From contig CM065887.1 in NCBI GenBank assembly GCA_033439255.1, positions 1,178,001 to 1,242,000 of the forward strand: 64,000 nt of DNA, read 5' to 3'. Positions 11,042 to 21,584 of this stretch are shown in pieces. The stretch is from Hericium rajendrae (Eukaryota; Basidiomycota; Agaricomycetes; Russulales; Hericiaceae). The notes beneath the pieces are model-generated. The model saw only the letters and a program-made list of their open reading frames with translations, did no database searches and was not told where the DNA came from. The translations under genes were made by a program, and so were the position numbers. Every line of letters begins with the position of its first letter. The first letter of the stretch is position 1.

Positions 11042-13514
11042 CTACTCGGCAGGTTTTGAACCTGTGCTAGGCTGGCTGGATGAGGCCCCAGCATTGCCGC
11101 GGTCTGCATCAGTAGCTCCACCCCACTGAACCGCCGCAGCCGTGCTAAACCGCCCACCAAATAGTCCCGTGGGAACCGGAACTTGTTGCGGGGCCACGTT
11201 GACCATGCCACGCAGCTCTTCGAACCGGGAGGCCATCCTGGAGGACATGTCGGAGATGTCGGTGTGCAGGTTGCTGGATAGTGTGGTGAGGCCCCTATCA
11301 ATGTTTTGAAGACGGTCCTCATGCTCCTTGAGTCGCTGTTCCACTGACTCCTGATGGTGGCCTTGTGTGGTGTCAATGCTGGACACTCGCTCGGAGAGGC
11401 GTTGCACGTCCGCGGAGAGATGGGCCATGCCTTGAATGACACCTTCGTGCGTGCCCAATTGCAGGCGGATACGCTTGATATCCGCGGCAAGATCCTCGAC
11501 CAGCTGTTGGGAGTGTGGGTTGTATTCCCGCCAGTCTTGCGGCATTGGATCGTCAATGCAAGCAATAGGGGGATGGGGAGACAGATTCGGTCGGTGAGGA
11601 GGGGTGACATCCAGGGGAATTTCAGACTGGTGATCTGGATCAGCGTGTGCAGGACCGTCGAAGTGTTGGTCCTGGGCGCGCACTGGAGCCTTGCCCTTGT
11701 CCTTACGCCGAGATGGTCCAGGAGCACGGTCATCCAAGTTGACCTGCATTGGCGGCGTTGGCATACGCGGCTCATCCTCCATGTCGACGTCAAAGTCAGC
11801 GGGTGCCTGAGTAACTGCGGCCTGCTGTGCTTCCGCCTTCGAAGCCGAGGCTGCCTGAGCTGCGGCAGCTGTCGCCGAGGCTGCGTCAGACCAGTAGCCC
11901 CATGATGAGACATTACCCTGCACCTCAGGTTCCCAGTCGACAGAGCGGTCCAGGGGCCATTTGGGCATCGGCCCAGCTGCATGCCGCCAGAGCACATCAT
12001 AGTAGTCCTCTGGGTCCCAGTTACGCCTATTCCCGCTGCCCGCGCCTTGGGCCCGGTGGGAGCATTTGTGCTTGAGGCCCTTGCAGGCGAGGCAGGCGTT
12101 GCATGGGCCCCTGGGGAAGCAAGGCTTCTGGTCCGTTACGCAGCGCTCGCAGGAATCCAGCTAAGATATTTGAAACCTTCATCAGTATTGCTTATGATAA
12201 AGTAACAATGAAATTTGCAAGCGTACCGCTACCAGTTTGGCCTGCTTGATGTATCGAAGCTCGTCAGCTGTGAATACCCGCTGGAGCAAAGGTATATGTG
12301 AGCATTGGAAGAATATGGTAACAAATTACAGACTTACCTGTGGAGGAAGCTGGTCCTCATTTTGCTGCTGCTCACTCTCCACACCCTGATCTCCCTGCTG
12401 GTTCTCCTCCTGCTCTCTGGCGTCCTCAATGGCCTGCGACTGCTGGACTTCTTGGCTAGTCGCCGCATTCTTGCGGCCACGTCCGCCCTTTTGGGGCTTC
12501 GCAGCGGTCTTGCCTGCTGCTGGCTTCTTCGAGGCGGAAGTGGTCTTGCTGGCCCCAGCCTTCGTTGGTGCAGCCTTCTTGGATGCGGGCGCGTTCTTCG
12601 TCTTCTGCGCCTTTGTCTTTGGTTGGGCGGCATCGGGTAAGGCATTGTCATCAGAGGCCATGGCTTCCGCACGGCGCTTGCTTCGGCGGGGCTCTGGTGG
12701 GGTCGGCGCGGCAGGGACATGCTCTGCAGGCCTTGAGGGCGTCTTAGAAGCCTCTACCCGCGCGCGGTTGCGATCAATTTGCTCTTGGACCTCGGCGGCA
12801 TCATCTGCAGGGATTTGGATGCGAACGCCATTCTTCGTGGGCTGGAGCACAACCTTAGGCCGAGGTCGTGGGGGTTGGCGACGTTCAGGATCAGGCTGGG
12901 GAGGTTTCGCAGTAGGTACGGCGGCGGGGCGGGTGGTCTGAGTGGAGGAACGACCAGCAGGATGGTCGGATGACGATGCAATGGAAACTGGGGATTCATT
13001 ACGATCTAACAATACATCAATGGATTGAATATGATGCAGGACCGAATACCGACGCACCTAGCTCTAACCACCACCCACCTTCGAGCACACTGCCGCCCTG
13101 GGAATCGTCGAGATCATGGTAGTTTGTTGGCCACAACTCAGAGTGGTAGTGCCCCATCATTTCCTCCTTGAGACGGGAATCCGCAGAGGAGATGGAAGCG
13201 AAGTCCACTGGCCGGGACATGCGGCGGGCATCTACCATCTCAAGCATCCAGCTGATGACGAGCGGCGGGATTATCTTGCGTTCGCCGGCTTGTTGCACGG
13301 CCAGAAATGCCTGTGCTAGAGATTTCTGCAGAGACGTAACGTGGTCAGCAGCATATGAAGTTAAGAACTGAAAACGTACTTGTTCCGCAGTGAAACGTCG
13401 CTCCCACTCATCCCTGCTGATAATGTCCCGGTGCTTTAGAGAACCAAGGGCAAGGAGGACACGAAGAGCACAGCGCATGACATCCTTTTCAAGTGGGGTG
13501 TAGGGGGATGACAT
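11042..13514 (-). CDS. Unknown nuclear-type protein with a cysteine cluster (740 aa)
   Basis: I do not recognise a named family. Five exons close in frame: 13514-13380, 13325-13079, 13005-12338, 12280-12227 and 12160-11042 (2223 nt). The N-terminal 127 residues look helical and globular. Next comes a low-complexity basic region of Lys/Ala/Pro runs (SKRRAEAM, KPQKGGRGRKN) resembling a disordered DNA-binding tail. Exons 4 and 5 then give RVFTADELRYIKQAKL followed by a metal-binding-type cluster, CERCVTDQKPC, CNACLACKGLKHKC, near 12150-12060. A helical region around residues 530-650 has heptad-like spacing (RLSERVSSID, RLKEHEDRLQNID). The C terminus is Ser/Gly-rich. Its start lies 143 bp from the divergent gene at 13658. 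A similar cysteine-cluster layout is seen in the 23.8 kb gene. A chromatin or DNA-binding role is inference. Confidence 0.75.
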
Positions 13515-13657
13515 GGTGGTGAGTGCAAAGTGAGAGTGGGACAGGATGTCGACTTAGCCGCGTCCGCGGGGAAGTGAGAGCCAGATCACGTGACTGTCGC
13601 GCCGCGCGGTGAACTCGCGTAGATTGGCGCTGGTGTCACTGTTGACTCTCTACTACA
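13515..13657. promoter_or_regulatory. Short bidirectional promoter region
   Basis: Only 143 bp separate the divergent ATG codons at 13514 (minus) and 13658 (plus). It contains GC-rich segments such as GCCGCGTCCGCGGGG near 13558 and CGCGCCGCGCGG near 13598. No TATA box is obvious. The spacing implies a shared control region. Confidence 0.6.
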
Positions 13658-14804
13658 ATGAACGCTGACGACCTGGATTCGTTCATGGTAGGACTCGCTG
13701 AGGAGTCTGAACATGATGCGGATATGTATTCTGACAACCCGCAGAACCATATGCCCGCAGGCCAGGCAGCACGCGGGGACCAGGTGAGTGCTTTTGTTAG
13801 AGCATTGGATTTCAACGCTTATAGCGGGCAGGGAGATCCTGATGACATTCAGGCGATGGAGGACATGTTCTGCGGTGTCCTTGATCCGCCGACTATGAAT
13901 GTGGCTCACGAGCGCACAGGGTCCGATGTCCAGGAAGTTGAAAAGGTGAGTAGGGTGCGAGCCCTGGGAAATTGGTTGCTGATATTTCTCAGGGAGCAAT
14001 GGACGAGCTATGGGAGATGGAGGGCATGTTTATGGACATATGCGGTAGTCCTACTCTGGGTGAGGAGGTATGTTGTCAACCCATTCTACCTGAATTTAAA
14101 CTGATTTACCGAAGTCTGCATCTGCGGATGGGGTGGGATATGCCTCGCGAGGTCCAGGGGACATATCGGCTGCGGTTGCACTTACCAAAACGACGATCAG
14201 CGGTGTCATTCGTGATGATGGCATAAGCCCGGATGTGCAGTGCGAGGCGGGTCGTAATGCCATCGCGACACCTGCGAAGGCTGGAGTAGGCGGTCCCGCG
14301 GGATCGGTATGTACTATGGCTATGACCGCGGCCAACATACTAAGTCCTAAATTAATCCAGGTATCCGGTAAGGGAAAGGGAAAGGAGAGAATGGTGGAGG
14401 GAGGTGATGGACCGGTAATCATGGCTACTGAACAGGCTGAGGTGCGGACATTTTGTGCTGATGTGTGATGAGATGTTAATGATGCCTCTCTTCTGGCCAA
14501 CAGGATAGTAGCAGTCCGCCACCATTGGTCGAGGTGCGTTTTAACTTGAGATGAGTGACTGTCCCTATAGCTGATGGTCAAAATATCACAGGACTTCCCG
14601 TTTCACCGATATCTCAGCACGTCCCGTCGCCTCCATCCGGGATCTGTCGGTATGATGGTATCTCAGCAGGTCATGGCAGCGGAAGCAGCGCGGTTCGAGA
14701 CGGAATTAAACCTCTTCCGAACGTTAGCGAAAGGCCATGAGAGAATGAAGAGTTACCTAGAGGATGCACGGGATAGCTACCGAATGGCAGTTGAAAAGTA
14801 CTAG
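13658..14804 (+). CDS. Unknown acidic protein, divergent partner of the 11.0-13.5 kb gene (317 aa)
   Basis: I do not recognise this protein. Five exons close in frame: 13658-13945, 13993-14067, 14115-14441, 14504-14533 (only 30 nt) and 14571-14804 (954 nt). The N-terminal half is acidic and Met-rich (MNADDLDSFMVGLAEESEHD, DELWEMEGMFMDICG). The middle is Gly/Ala/Ser-rich. The C-terminal 70 residues look helical and possibly coiled (FETELNLFRTLAKGHERMKS). Head-to-head placement with the cysteine-cluster gene suggests co-expression, perhaps as partners in one system; that is inference. No signal peptide or membrane segment is visible. Confidence 0.65.
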
Positions 14805-15345
14805 GTGGCTATCCGTATCTTAGTATTCTTGTAGGGTAGATATACTTTATATCAGAGATTGAGGTTCATATACCAGCAAAATGCCGCGTGAATGATAACA
14901 ACATTGGCGGCATTCTATAATGATTGTACGACATGGGGATGGATACGCTATACAGAAGTCTCCGCGGCATAGACGGAAACTGTATTCTTTCAATTAGTAC
15001 ATGGACAGCCTCCTACAATGTGTTCCAAATTACATGCAAGCCAGACAGAGACCGTACGAATGCTGCGGCAGCTGAGGCGGCATCTGTGGGGATTGTCGAA
15101 ACATATTATGGGCACTTCAAGTCGTTGAGAGCATAGAATCAAGACAGATCAGACGATATTGAAAGTGCAAGGACGCTGCAATTTCTGAAATCGAAAACAA
15201 ATGCAACACATATATCAAAAGGTAGTAAATGAGGCCGGGCTCCTGAATGTTCGTCAAACTCCGAACTGCCACTCATTGCATCTGTATGAGATTGGTCCAC
15301 ATTATGCCGCGGCATATATTAGCCATGCAGTACATCCGTACGCAC
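14805..15345. other. Gene-free stretch with ATGCCGCGGCAT sites
   Basis: No supported gene. It contains an exact palindrome at 15304-15315 and partial copies near 14881 and 14965. Another exact copy lies just downstream at 15515-15526. Confidence 0.6.
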
Positions 15346-15705
15346 ACACGTGGTCTGCGATACAAGTCCATAGACGACCAGAGATACGCAGAGAATCATG
15401 GGACATGGCTGCTTGGGGATGTTACAGGCATGGGGTACGGTCTTCTGGATAAGGTTGTAGCATCGCTCGTATTCCTGTACATTCCAGAGATCAACCGCGG
15501 CATACACTGTGAGTATGCCGCGGCATACCTGGGAAGCATAGTACATTAGCACGCATGCACTCGGTCTGCGATACAAGTCCATATGAGCATACAATGGAAC
15601 GAATGACGACCAGAGGTACGCAGAGAATCACGGGACGTGGCTGCTTGGGGATGTTACGGGCATGGGGTACGGTCTTCTGGATAAGGTTGTAGCATCGCTC
15701 GTATT
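15346..15705 (+). repeat. Direct duplication of about 130-145 bp
   Basis: The segment 15348-15475 recurs at about 15562-15704. Shared blocks include TCTGCGATACAAGTCCATA, ACGCAGAGAATCA and GGCATGGGGTACGGTCTTCT. The second copy has a short insertion. No coding role is apparent. Confidence 0.85.
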
Positions 15706-15892
15706 GCGGTACAACACGAGGAGCCGGTCACCACCAGCATCACCTCCCTGTTGATGTAGAGCATCCATACAAGCAGTGGTGAGTTCATGGCTGACCAACC
15801 AATGTAGGTATGGCAGTGTGGCGTGAAATAGCGGTAAATAGACATTGTATGTAGTATGCTAAGAAATGAGCATGTGCAATCTATAATGTGTG

Positions 15893-17380
15893 TTGGCCAA
15901 CCATACCAGCATAGTACGGTATACTATTTCAGATGTTGGCCAACCATAGGGGCATGCCGCGGTAACGTGAGTCAGACATTGGCCAACCATGCTGGCATGG
16001 TACAGGAGAACGAACATGTGGGTTGGCCAACCAATGTCGCACGGTATAGTACGGTCCGTCAGATGTTGGCCAACCATAGGGGCATGCCGCGGTAACGTGA
16101 GTCAGACATTGGCCAACCATGCGGCCACGGTACAGGAGAACGAACATGTGGGTTGGCCAACCAATGTCGCACGGTATAGTACGGTCCGTCAGATGTTGGC
16201 CAACCATAGGGGCATGCCGCGGTAAAGTGAGTCAGACATTGGCCAACCATGCGGCCACGGTACAGGAGAACGAACATGTGGGTTGGCCAACCAATGTCGC
16301 ACGGTATAGCACGGTCCGTCAGATGTTGGCCAACCATAGGGGCATGCCGCGGTAAAGTGAGTCAGACATTGGCCAACCATGCGGCCACGGTACAGAAGAG
16401 ATAATACGTGCGTTGGCCAACCAATGTCACACGGTATAATAGTATCTTCGGCTGTTGGCCAACCATGCGGGCATGGTCCTGAAGAGAGAATATGCGAGTT
16501 GGCCAACCATAGCAGCATGACAACACAGACAGGATGTCCGCGTTGGCCAACCATACCAGCATGGTACGGTACACTATTTCATATGTTGGCCAACCGTAGG
16601 GGCATGGTGCGGTAAACCATGTCTGACATTGGCCAATCATGCGGGCATGACACAGAAGAACCAATATTTGTGTTGGCCAACCAACGTCACATGGTATGGT
16701 ATAGTACTTCGGATGTTGGCCAACCATAGCGGGATGATGATGCAGGCAGGATGTACGTGTTTGGCCAACCATGGCGGCATGCCGCGGTAAAATACGTCGG
16801 AGGCTGGCCAACCAAGGCACAATGGTGGGGTATATAATATCAGACGCTGGCCAGCCAAGCCAGAATGGTTGAGTCAAATACAGTAGGACATTGGCCAACC
16901 ATGGCGGCATGGTTGAGTTATTTCAGCGCGACGTTGGCCAACCAAGCCGGAATGCCACCGTATGAATATACGGGACGTTGGCCAACCGCAGAGGCATGCC
17001 GCAGTTAAAGATATGTGAGGTTGGCCAATCAAGCCAGAATGGTAGCGTATAATTATATGGGATGTTGGTCAACCATAGCGGCATGTTGGTGCAGAAAGGA
17101 TATGCACATTGGCCAATCATAAGGTCATGCAGCCTTGCAGCATATTGGATATTGGCCAAGCATACTGATATGCCGCAATATGCCGCGGTAGGCTGAGGCA
17201 TATTTTGTGCTTGGCCAGGCATATTCGATTGCAGAAATGGTATACTTGGCCAGACAATACTGCATGGTAACTAACTGTCAGGTATAGGGGCATAAGCGAA
17301 CATTCCCGGGCAATGCGGTATGATAATCAAGATTGTCATTCTGGCCATACTACTATGACTACACCAGGACGTTGGCCAAC
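15893..17380. repeat. Phased TTGGCCAA array, 30 sites at 43.4 bp plus a degenerate tail
   Basis: TTGGCCAA or a close variant starts at 15893, 15936, 15979, 16023, 16066, 16109, 16153 and so on to 17152. That is 30 sites in 29 intervals; 28 are 43 or 44 bp apart within one base (range 42-45), mean 43.4. Most continue as TTGGCCAACCA followed by a GGCATG motif. Units form a 130-bp higher-order repeat of three (43+43+44), nearly identical from 15936 to 16412. Several units contain GCATGCCGCGGTAA, linking the array to the ATGCCGCGGCAT sites around it. Sites degrade after 17152 (17211, 17246, 17372). Long overlapping ORFs across it arise from the repeat period and are not credible genes. Confidence 0.95.
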
Positions 17381-17460
17381 GTGAGCTCACCAATCTAGAA
17401 TGCGACGGTGTCAGTTTGGCTCAACATGGTCTTACGGAAAATCAGTACTGAATCATGTGA

Positions 17461-18696
17461 TTCATTAAGAAGGTCTCCCAGTATTTTGTAAAAGCGGGAA
17501 TTCTTTTCAAGCGCAATGGAAGCCGACCTCCACTCAAGGTTATCCTCAAGACAGCACAGCGACTTTCAATCATGACAGAAGCACATGAAGGATTAGGACA
17601 TAGAGGAGAGGTTGCAGTATTTGAAACTATTAGGGTTAGATTCTACTGGCCTTATATGCGAGCTGACGTTAAACATCACGTTGCATCCTGTCATCAATGT
17701 CAAGTGCGCAGTACAAAGAAAGTTCGTATGCCAATAATCGTATCAACTCCTTCAACGATATGGACACGAGTCTATATTGACGTAATGTACATGCCAAAAG
17801 CAGGAGACTTTGAATATATAGTTGCAGCAAGAGATGACTTATCAAGAGCCTCAGAAGGACGTGCGATCAGAAAAGCAAATTCTAGGACTCTTGCCAATTT
17901 CTTCTGGGAAGAAATATTTTGCAGATATGGAGCAGTAGGGCAAGTTACAACGGACAATGGCCCAGAAGTAAGAGCAGCATTTGCAGATCTTATGGACAGA
18001 ATGAATATTCCACACATTCCAATATCACCGTACAATTCGAGAGCCAATGGAGTCGTTGAACGTGGACACTTTATCATTCGTGAATCTATTGTTAAGGCTT
18101 GTGAACACAAAATGAATCAATGGCCTTCAAAAGTGCCGGCAGCCTTTTTCGCTGATAAAGTTACCACCAGTCAAGTCACAGGATATTCACCATATTATCT
18201 ACTGCATGGTGTAGAACCCGTCTTACCCTTCGATCTCACAGAAGCAACATTTATGGTAGAAGGATTTATGTCGGGAATGAGTCCAGAAGATTTACTGTCA
18301 TTACGTCTTCGTCAATTGGAGAAAAGAGAGGAAGATCAGGAGCATGCTGCATTTAGACTCAGCCAATATCGCATGAAGTCCAAGGAAGACTTCGAAGAAA
18401 AGTTCAAGGCAAGACTGATGAAGGAAGAATTTGAACCAGGAGATTTAGTATTACTCCGAAACTCCGGAATTGAGACGCAGCATGACAGAAAACCATTGCC
18501 AAGATATCTCGGACCTTATGAAGTTGATAGACGCACACCAGGTGGATCTTATGTAATTAAGGAACTCACCGGCACTTTTAAACGAGATGCAGTTGCCGCA
18601 TTTAGACTTATTCCGTATATCGCTCGCAATAAGAAGCTACTAAAGAAGCTTACCAAGGGCTCTCATGTGGAGTTATCTGATGAAGAAGAAGATTAA
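17461..18696 (+). mobile_element. Ty3/gypsy retroelement fossil, integrase part
   Basis: The translation shows a zinc-binding H-C type N terminus (AHEGLGHRGE, CHQCQVR), an rve-type integrase core (YIDVMYMPK, TTDNGPEVRAAF, NSRANGVVERGH) and a C-terminal domain (EFEPGDLVLLR, LPRYLGPYEV). This order is that of Ty3/gypsy pol. It is a broken element: only the integrase part is recognisable here. The piece itself reads as one long open frame, which suggests a fairly young fossil. It lies immediately beside the degenerate end of the TTGGCCAA array. Confidence 0.9.
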
Positions 18697-19336
18697 CGTA
18701 ACAAGGTCATCCAGCAAGTTTGACAACCGAGGACGGTTGATTTTCAAGTTCCCCGCGGATGTCGTGAACAAAACCCGTTTTGATCATCGACCTGAGTGAT
18801 TCAGTGATTAAAATTGTACGATAGATCGGTATCGGTGTGCGATAGATCAGTATGGGCCGATAAATGGGTTGCTGAACACTATGGGACCTGATCGGCAAAA
18901 ACCAAGCGACCGGACCAAGTCGAGACCCAGATTCAAGATCCCGATCACCCTCAACCTGCAGTCTGGCGCCCGATCTTAAGATTCAGTAATATTCATGTGG
19001 AAGCAAGAATGATATTAAAGGGTTCGCGTTGACACACAGTGCCACCTGGCAACCATGCTCGGTATTTTCTGCCCTCATCGCTCATCTCTTGATGCACAGC
19101 TTTATCCGCTGCTCGTCAATCCAATCTTCAAGGACAATCCCATCGAAGTCCGAGTAACCCGCGAATACACCCGCCACGTGCTACCTAATTCGGTCATCTC
19201 AGGTGTACAGCCCACGTCAGGATTCCCCAGGATGTCTATCTCGAGCAGAGCATCGATAAGTGCCGTGCGCTGTCACGCTCGCAACATGTTTCGAGCGCTA
19301 ACATGAAGAAAAGAGCGGCGCATCACTCATTTCGCT
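18697..19336. other. Non-coding stretch after the integrase fossil
   Basis: No gene is supported. A TGTCGTGAAC sequence near 18762 could be the start of an LTR belonging to the fossil, but I could not find its other end. The last part is the upstream region of the 19456 gene. Confidence 0.4.
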
Positions 19337-19343
19337 TATAAAA
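19337..19343 (+). promoter_or_regulatory. TATA box of the 19456 gene
   Basis: TATAAAA lies 119 bp upstream of the ATG at 19456, followed by a pyrimidine-rich leader. Confidence 0.5.
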
Positions 19344-19455
19344 TGAGAAGAAGCAACGTCATGTAAGAATTTGCCAACCTGCATCAAAACCATCCCACAA
19401 ACACGCTGCACTCTCCCTAAAGCCTCATTCACGCTCCCTCTTGACTCCGCCCCTC

Positions 19456-20727
19456 ATGCTCCAACGCATCATGGCCTGGTTCGATTCTCTTCTTAATCCT
19501 GCTCCAGAACCTCGCCGGCCTGCTCCCACTGAGAATCTCCCTCCTCTCTTCCTAGCAGTCCATCATGATTCCCTGCGAAGCGTCACTACCGAGAGACTCA
19601 ATTTTTACCTCGGAGGGAATCTCATCACTGCCAACCCCAGATACCGTCTAACAGTTCTCGACGGGCCAGAGCCGCCTGACCCTCGACGAATTCTTGAAGG
19701 TATGCAGGACATCGCCGACCGGATATCCATCGCTGCACGTCATCAGGAGCAGGAGATCGAGACCGAACTCATCTTCGATGACCGTTCCTTTGTAACGTTG
19801 ACTGATATGGATGTAGGGGACCTCCGACTGGAGGTAGAAAGGCACGAGAATGACGACATCCCCAACATCATGGCCGCTGCATTCCCTGCCATGCTCTCTG
19901 CTGCCCAATTCCCTCCTTCCATTCCGGCTGCTCCGAGCGCTCCCGCATTAGCTCCACCCCCGCCTACGCCAACACTTCCTGAGATCAGTACCGACCCGAC
20001 ATTCCGTGCCCCCGGTATCATCACTGTTATTCCCGAAGGGCCCTTCGGCCACATCTATGCTCGACAGTTCCATCAGTGCACCGGCTACGTCTGGGCCCCC
20101 TCCTCTGTTGATCTCCCTTTTAACTTCATGACCGTCCGGCTCATCACCGGAAACCTGCACTTCCCCTGGATCTCAGTCGTTAAGCCGACGATGCCCATTC
20201 GCAAAGGCCAGTTCATCTTGTTGATCTCGGACATCGAAGGATCCTGCGCCTATGGCGCTATCAAGGAACTCCTCTCCGTGACAGATACCTGGGCCGTTTG
20301 GAGAGTAAGACGTATGAAGGTTGTGGACGATCTCGGGCCTGATTGGGGGGAGGAGCCGGCCAGCCCTGATCCCGATTCCACTTATGGATCTGGGTGCATC
20401 ATCATGGTCGTGCCACGTCATTGGTGCATCGGAGAAGGAAGAGAGAGGCAGAGGCTTACCAGAGATGGGGCAGAGGCAAAGGATCGGCTCAAGCCTTACG
20501 ATCCACTGGATCTTTTCCACTGCGTATACGAGGCCTCCACATATGCGACATCCTACAGCGGCCACTGCGAGCCTGCAGTCTTTGATCACATGCGCAAGGC
20601 CTGCCAGATCAAGAAGATCGCCATCGAGGCTGGAACCGCGAGGATGGATGTTGATGTAAAGGAGTGGGTTCGGAATGAGCCTCCTCGGGCCGAGTTTCAT
20701 CCGACCATAGGAGACCCTTACGCCTAA
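19456..20727 (+). CDS. Unknown protein (423 aa), first of two related genes
   Basis: I do not recognise the family. It is a single uninterrupted reading frame; ATG 19456 is the first in-frame Met after the TATA box. The N terminus is short and hydrophobic-aromatic (MLQRIMAWFDSLLNPAPEP). A Pro/Ala-rich linker is at residues about 150-180. The C-terminal half looks globular, with MPIRKGQFILLISDIEG, WAVWRVRRMKVVDD, IIMVVPRHW and an acidic Pro-rich segment. The same order of motifs recurs in the 21.58-22.11 kb coding stretch. It follows the integrase fossil on the same strand, so it could be an accessory gene of an element or a host gene in a fragile region. I cannot decide from sequence. Confidence 0.65.
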   Translation: MLQRIMAWFDSLLNPAPEPRRPAPTENLPPLFLAVHHDSLRSVTTERLNFYLGGNLITANPRYRLTVLDGPEPPDPRRILEGMQDIADRISIAARHQEQEIETELIFDDRSFVTLTDMDVGDLRLEVERHENDDIPNIMAAAFPAMLSAAQFPPSIPAAPSAPALAPPPPTPTLPEISTDPTFRAPGIITVIPEGPFGHIYARQFHQCTGYVWAPSSVDLPFNFMTVRLITGNLHFPWISVVKPTMPIRKGQFILLISDIEGSCAYGAIKELLSVTDTWAVWRVRRMKVVDDLGPDWGEEPASPDPDSTYGSGCIIMVVPRHWCIGEGRERQRLTRDGAEAKDRLKPYDPLDLFHCVYEASTYATSYSGHCEPAVFDHMRKACQIKKIAIEAGTARMDVDVKEWVRNEPPRAEFHPTIGDPYA

Positions 20728-20831
20728 ATTGGACTGGTCATGCTCTTTGTCGTATGTTTCCTGCACTTTGTCTTCGTCATGATGCTACATCACCTATGTT
20801 CTCTCATTTTCCTTTTGATTTGTTTGGTCTC

Positions 20832-20967
20832 TGACTCATACGTCTGAGCGTTGACTCATTATGACTCTTACCTTCGTTTGACTCTTCCTGACTCACTATC
20901 CTGACCGACTCATCTCCTAGTCACCTACTTCGACTCACCCTTACTATACATGACTAGGAATGACTCA
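20832..20967. promoter_or_regulatory. Cluster of TGACTCA (Gcn4/AP-1-type) sites
   Basis: Exact TGACTCA occurs at 20832-20838, 20852-20858, 20889-20895 and 20961-20967, with near matches (TGACTCT, CGACTCA, TGACTAG) between them. TGACTCA is the established bZIP site of Gcn4/AP-1. The cluster lies 60-200 bp upstream of a strong TATA box at 21029, so it probably drives the second related gene. Confidence 0.65.
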
Positions 20968-21028
20968 CTCGTTTCATCTATCCTTTTTGATACATTTCTT
21001 ACCCGCGCAGCCATAGGAGCTCTTAGGG

Positions 21029-21037
21029 TATATAAAG
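21029..21037 (+). promoter_or_regulatory. TATA box (TATATAAAG) upstream of the second related gene
   Basis: TATATAAAG follows the TGACTCA cluster. A leader of about 0.5 kb rich in ACGTCC and CACG words separates it from the coding stretch at 21.58 kb. Confidence 0.55.
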
Positions 21038-21584
21038 GCTGTTCCTGTAACACCAAATTCAAGTATCCTTGCCCCCAGTTTGTACGTCAGAATCCTCTAA
21101 GGTTCTTTTCTACAATCAAATCCTGGTCAAGTTGCTTCACAAGCGTTTTCAATCCACGTTATTCTACGAATTCACGTTGACGTCCAATCCACGAAGATAC
21201 GAATCCAAGCAGTTATCATTCCACGTATACGCACGTCCAGTCCGATCATCAATATTCACGTCCTACGAGTCATCGTACTTTTGATCATTGTCCAACGAGT
21301 GACAGTGTTCTACGAGCTTCTTCATCGCATCGCATACCCTCGACCTCCATCTCCCACAGCCATAATCCTTGGCAAGTCGGATTCACACCAGAAGTAGAAG
21401 ACAAATCCATCCCTCATCGAACAACTAGGAGTTCTCGGAAAAGTTACCAGAAAACCCAGACACCCCTAGGTCGGAAACCGCTTTTCCGCGTGACAGCGCC
21501 CTGCCTCGTGTCAACGGCCAGGTGGCATAGCCCCACCGGACCAGCATGCCCTACCACCTCGCCCCTCCTCTCCTCTCCAGATCG

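Noticed and set aside
15859-16910. Several 70-180 residue ORFs on both strands across the TTGGCCAA array
   Set aside because: They are periodic by-products of the 130-bp repeat, occur on both strands and lack any protein-like composition.
15893-17160. CRISPR-like appearance of short repeats with spacers
   Set aside because: The genome is eukaryotic, the intervening sequences are themselves repeated every 130 bp, and no cas genes exist.
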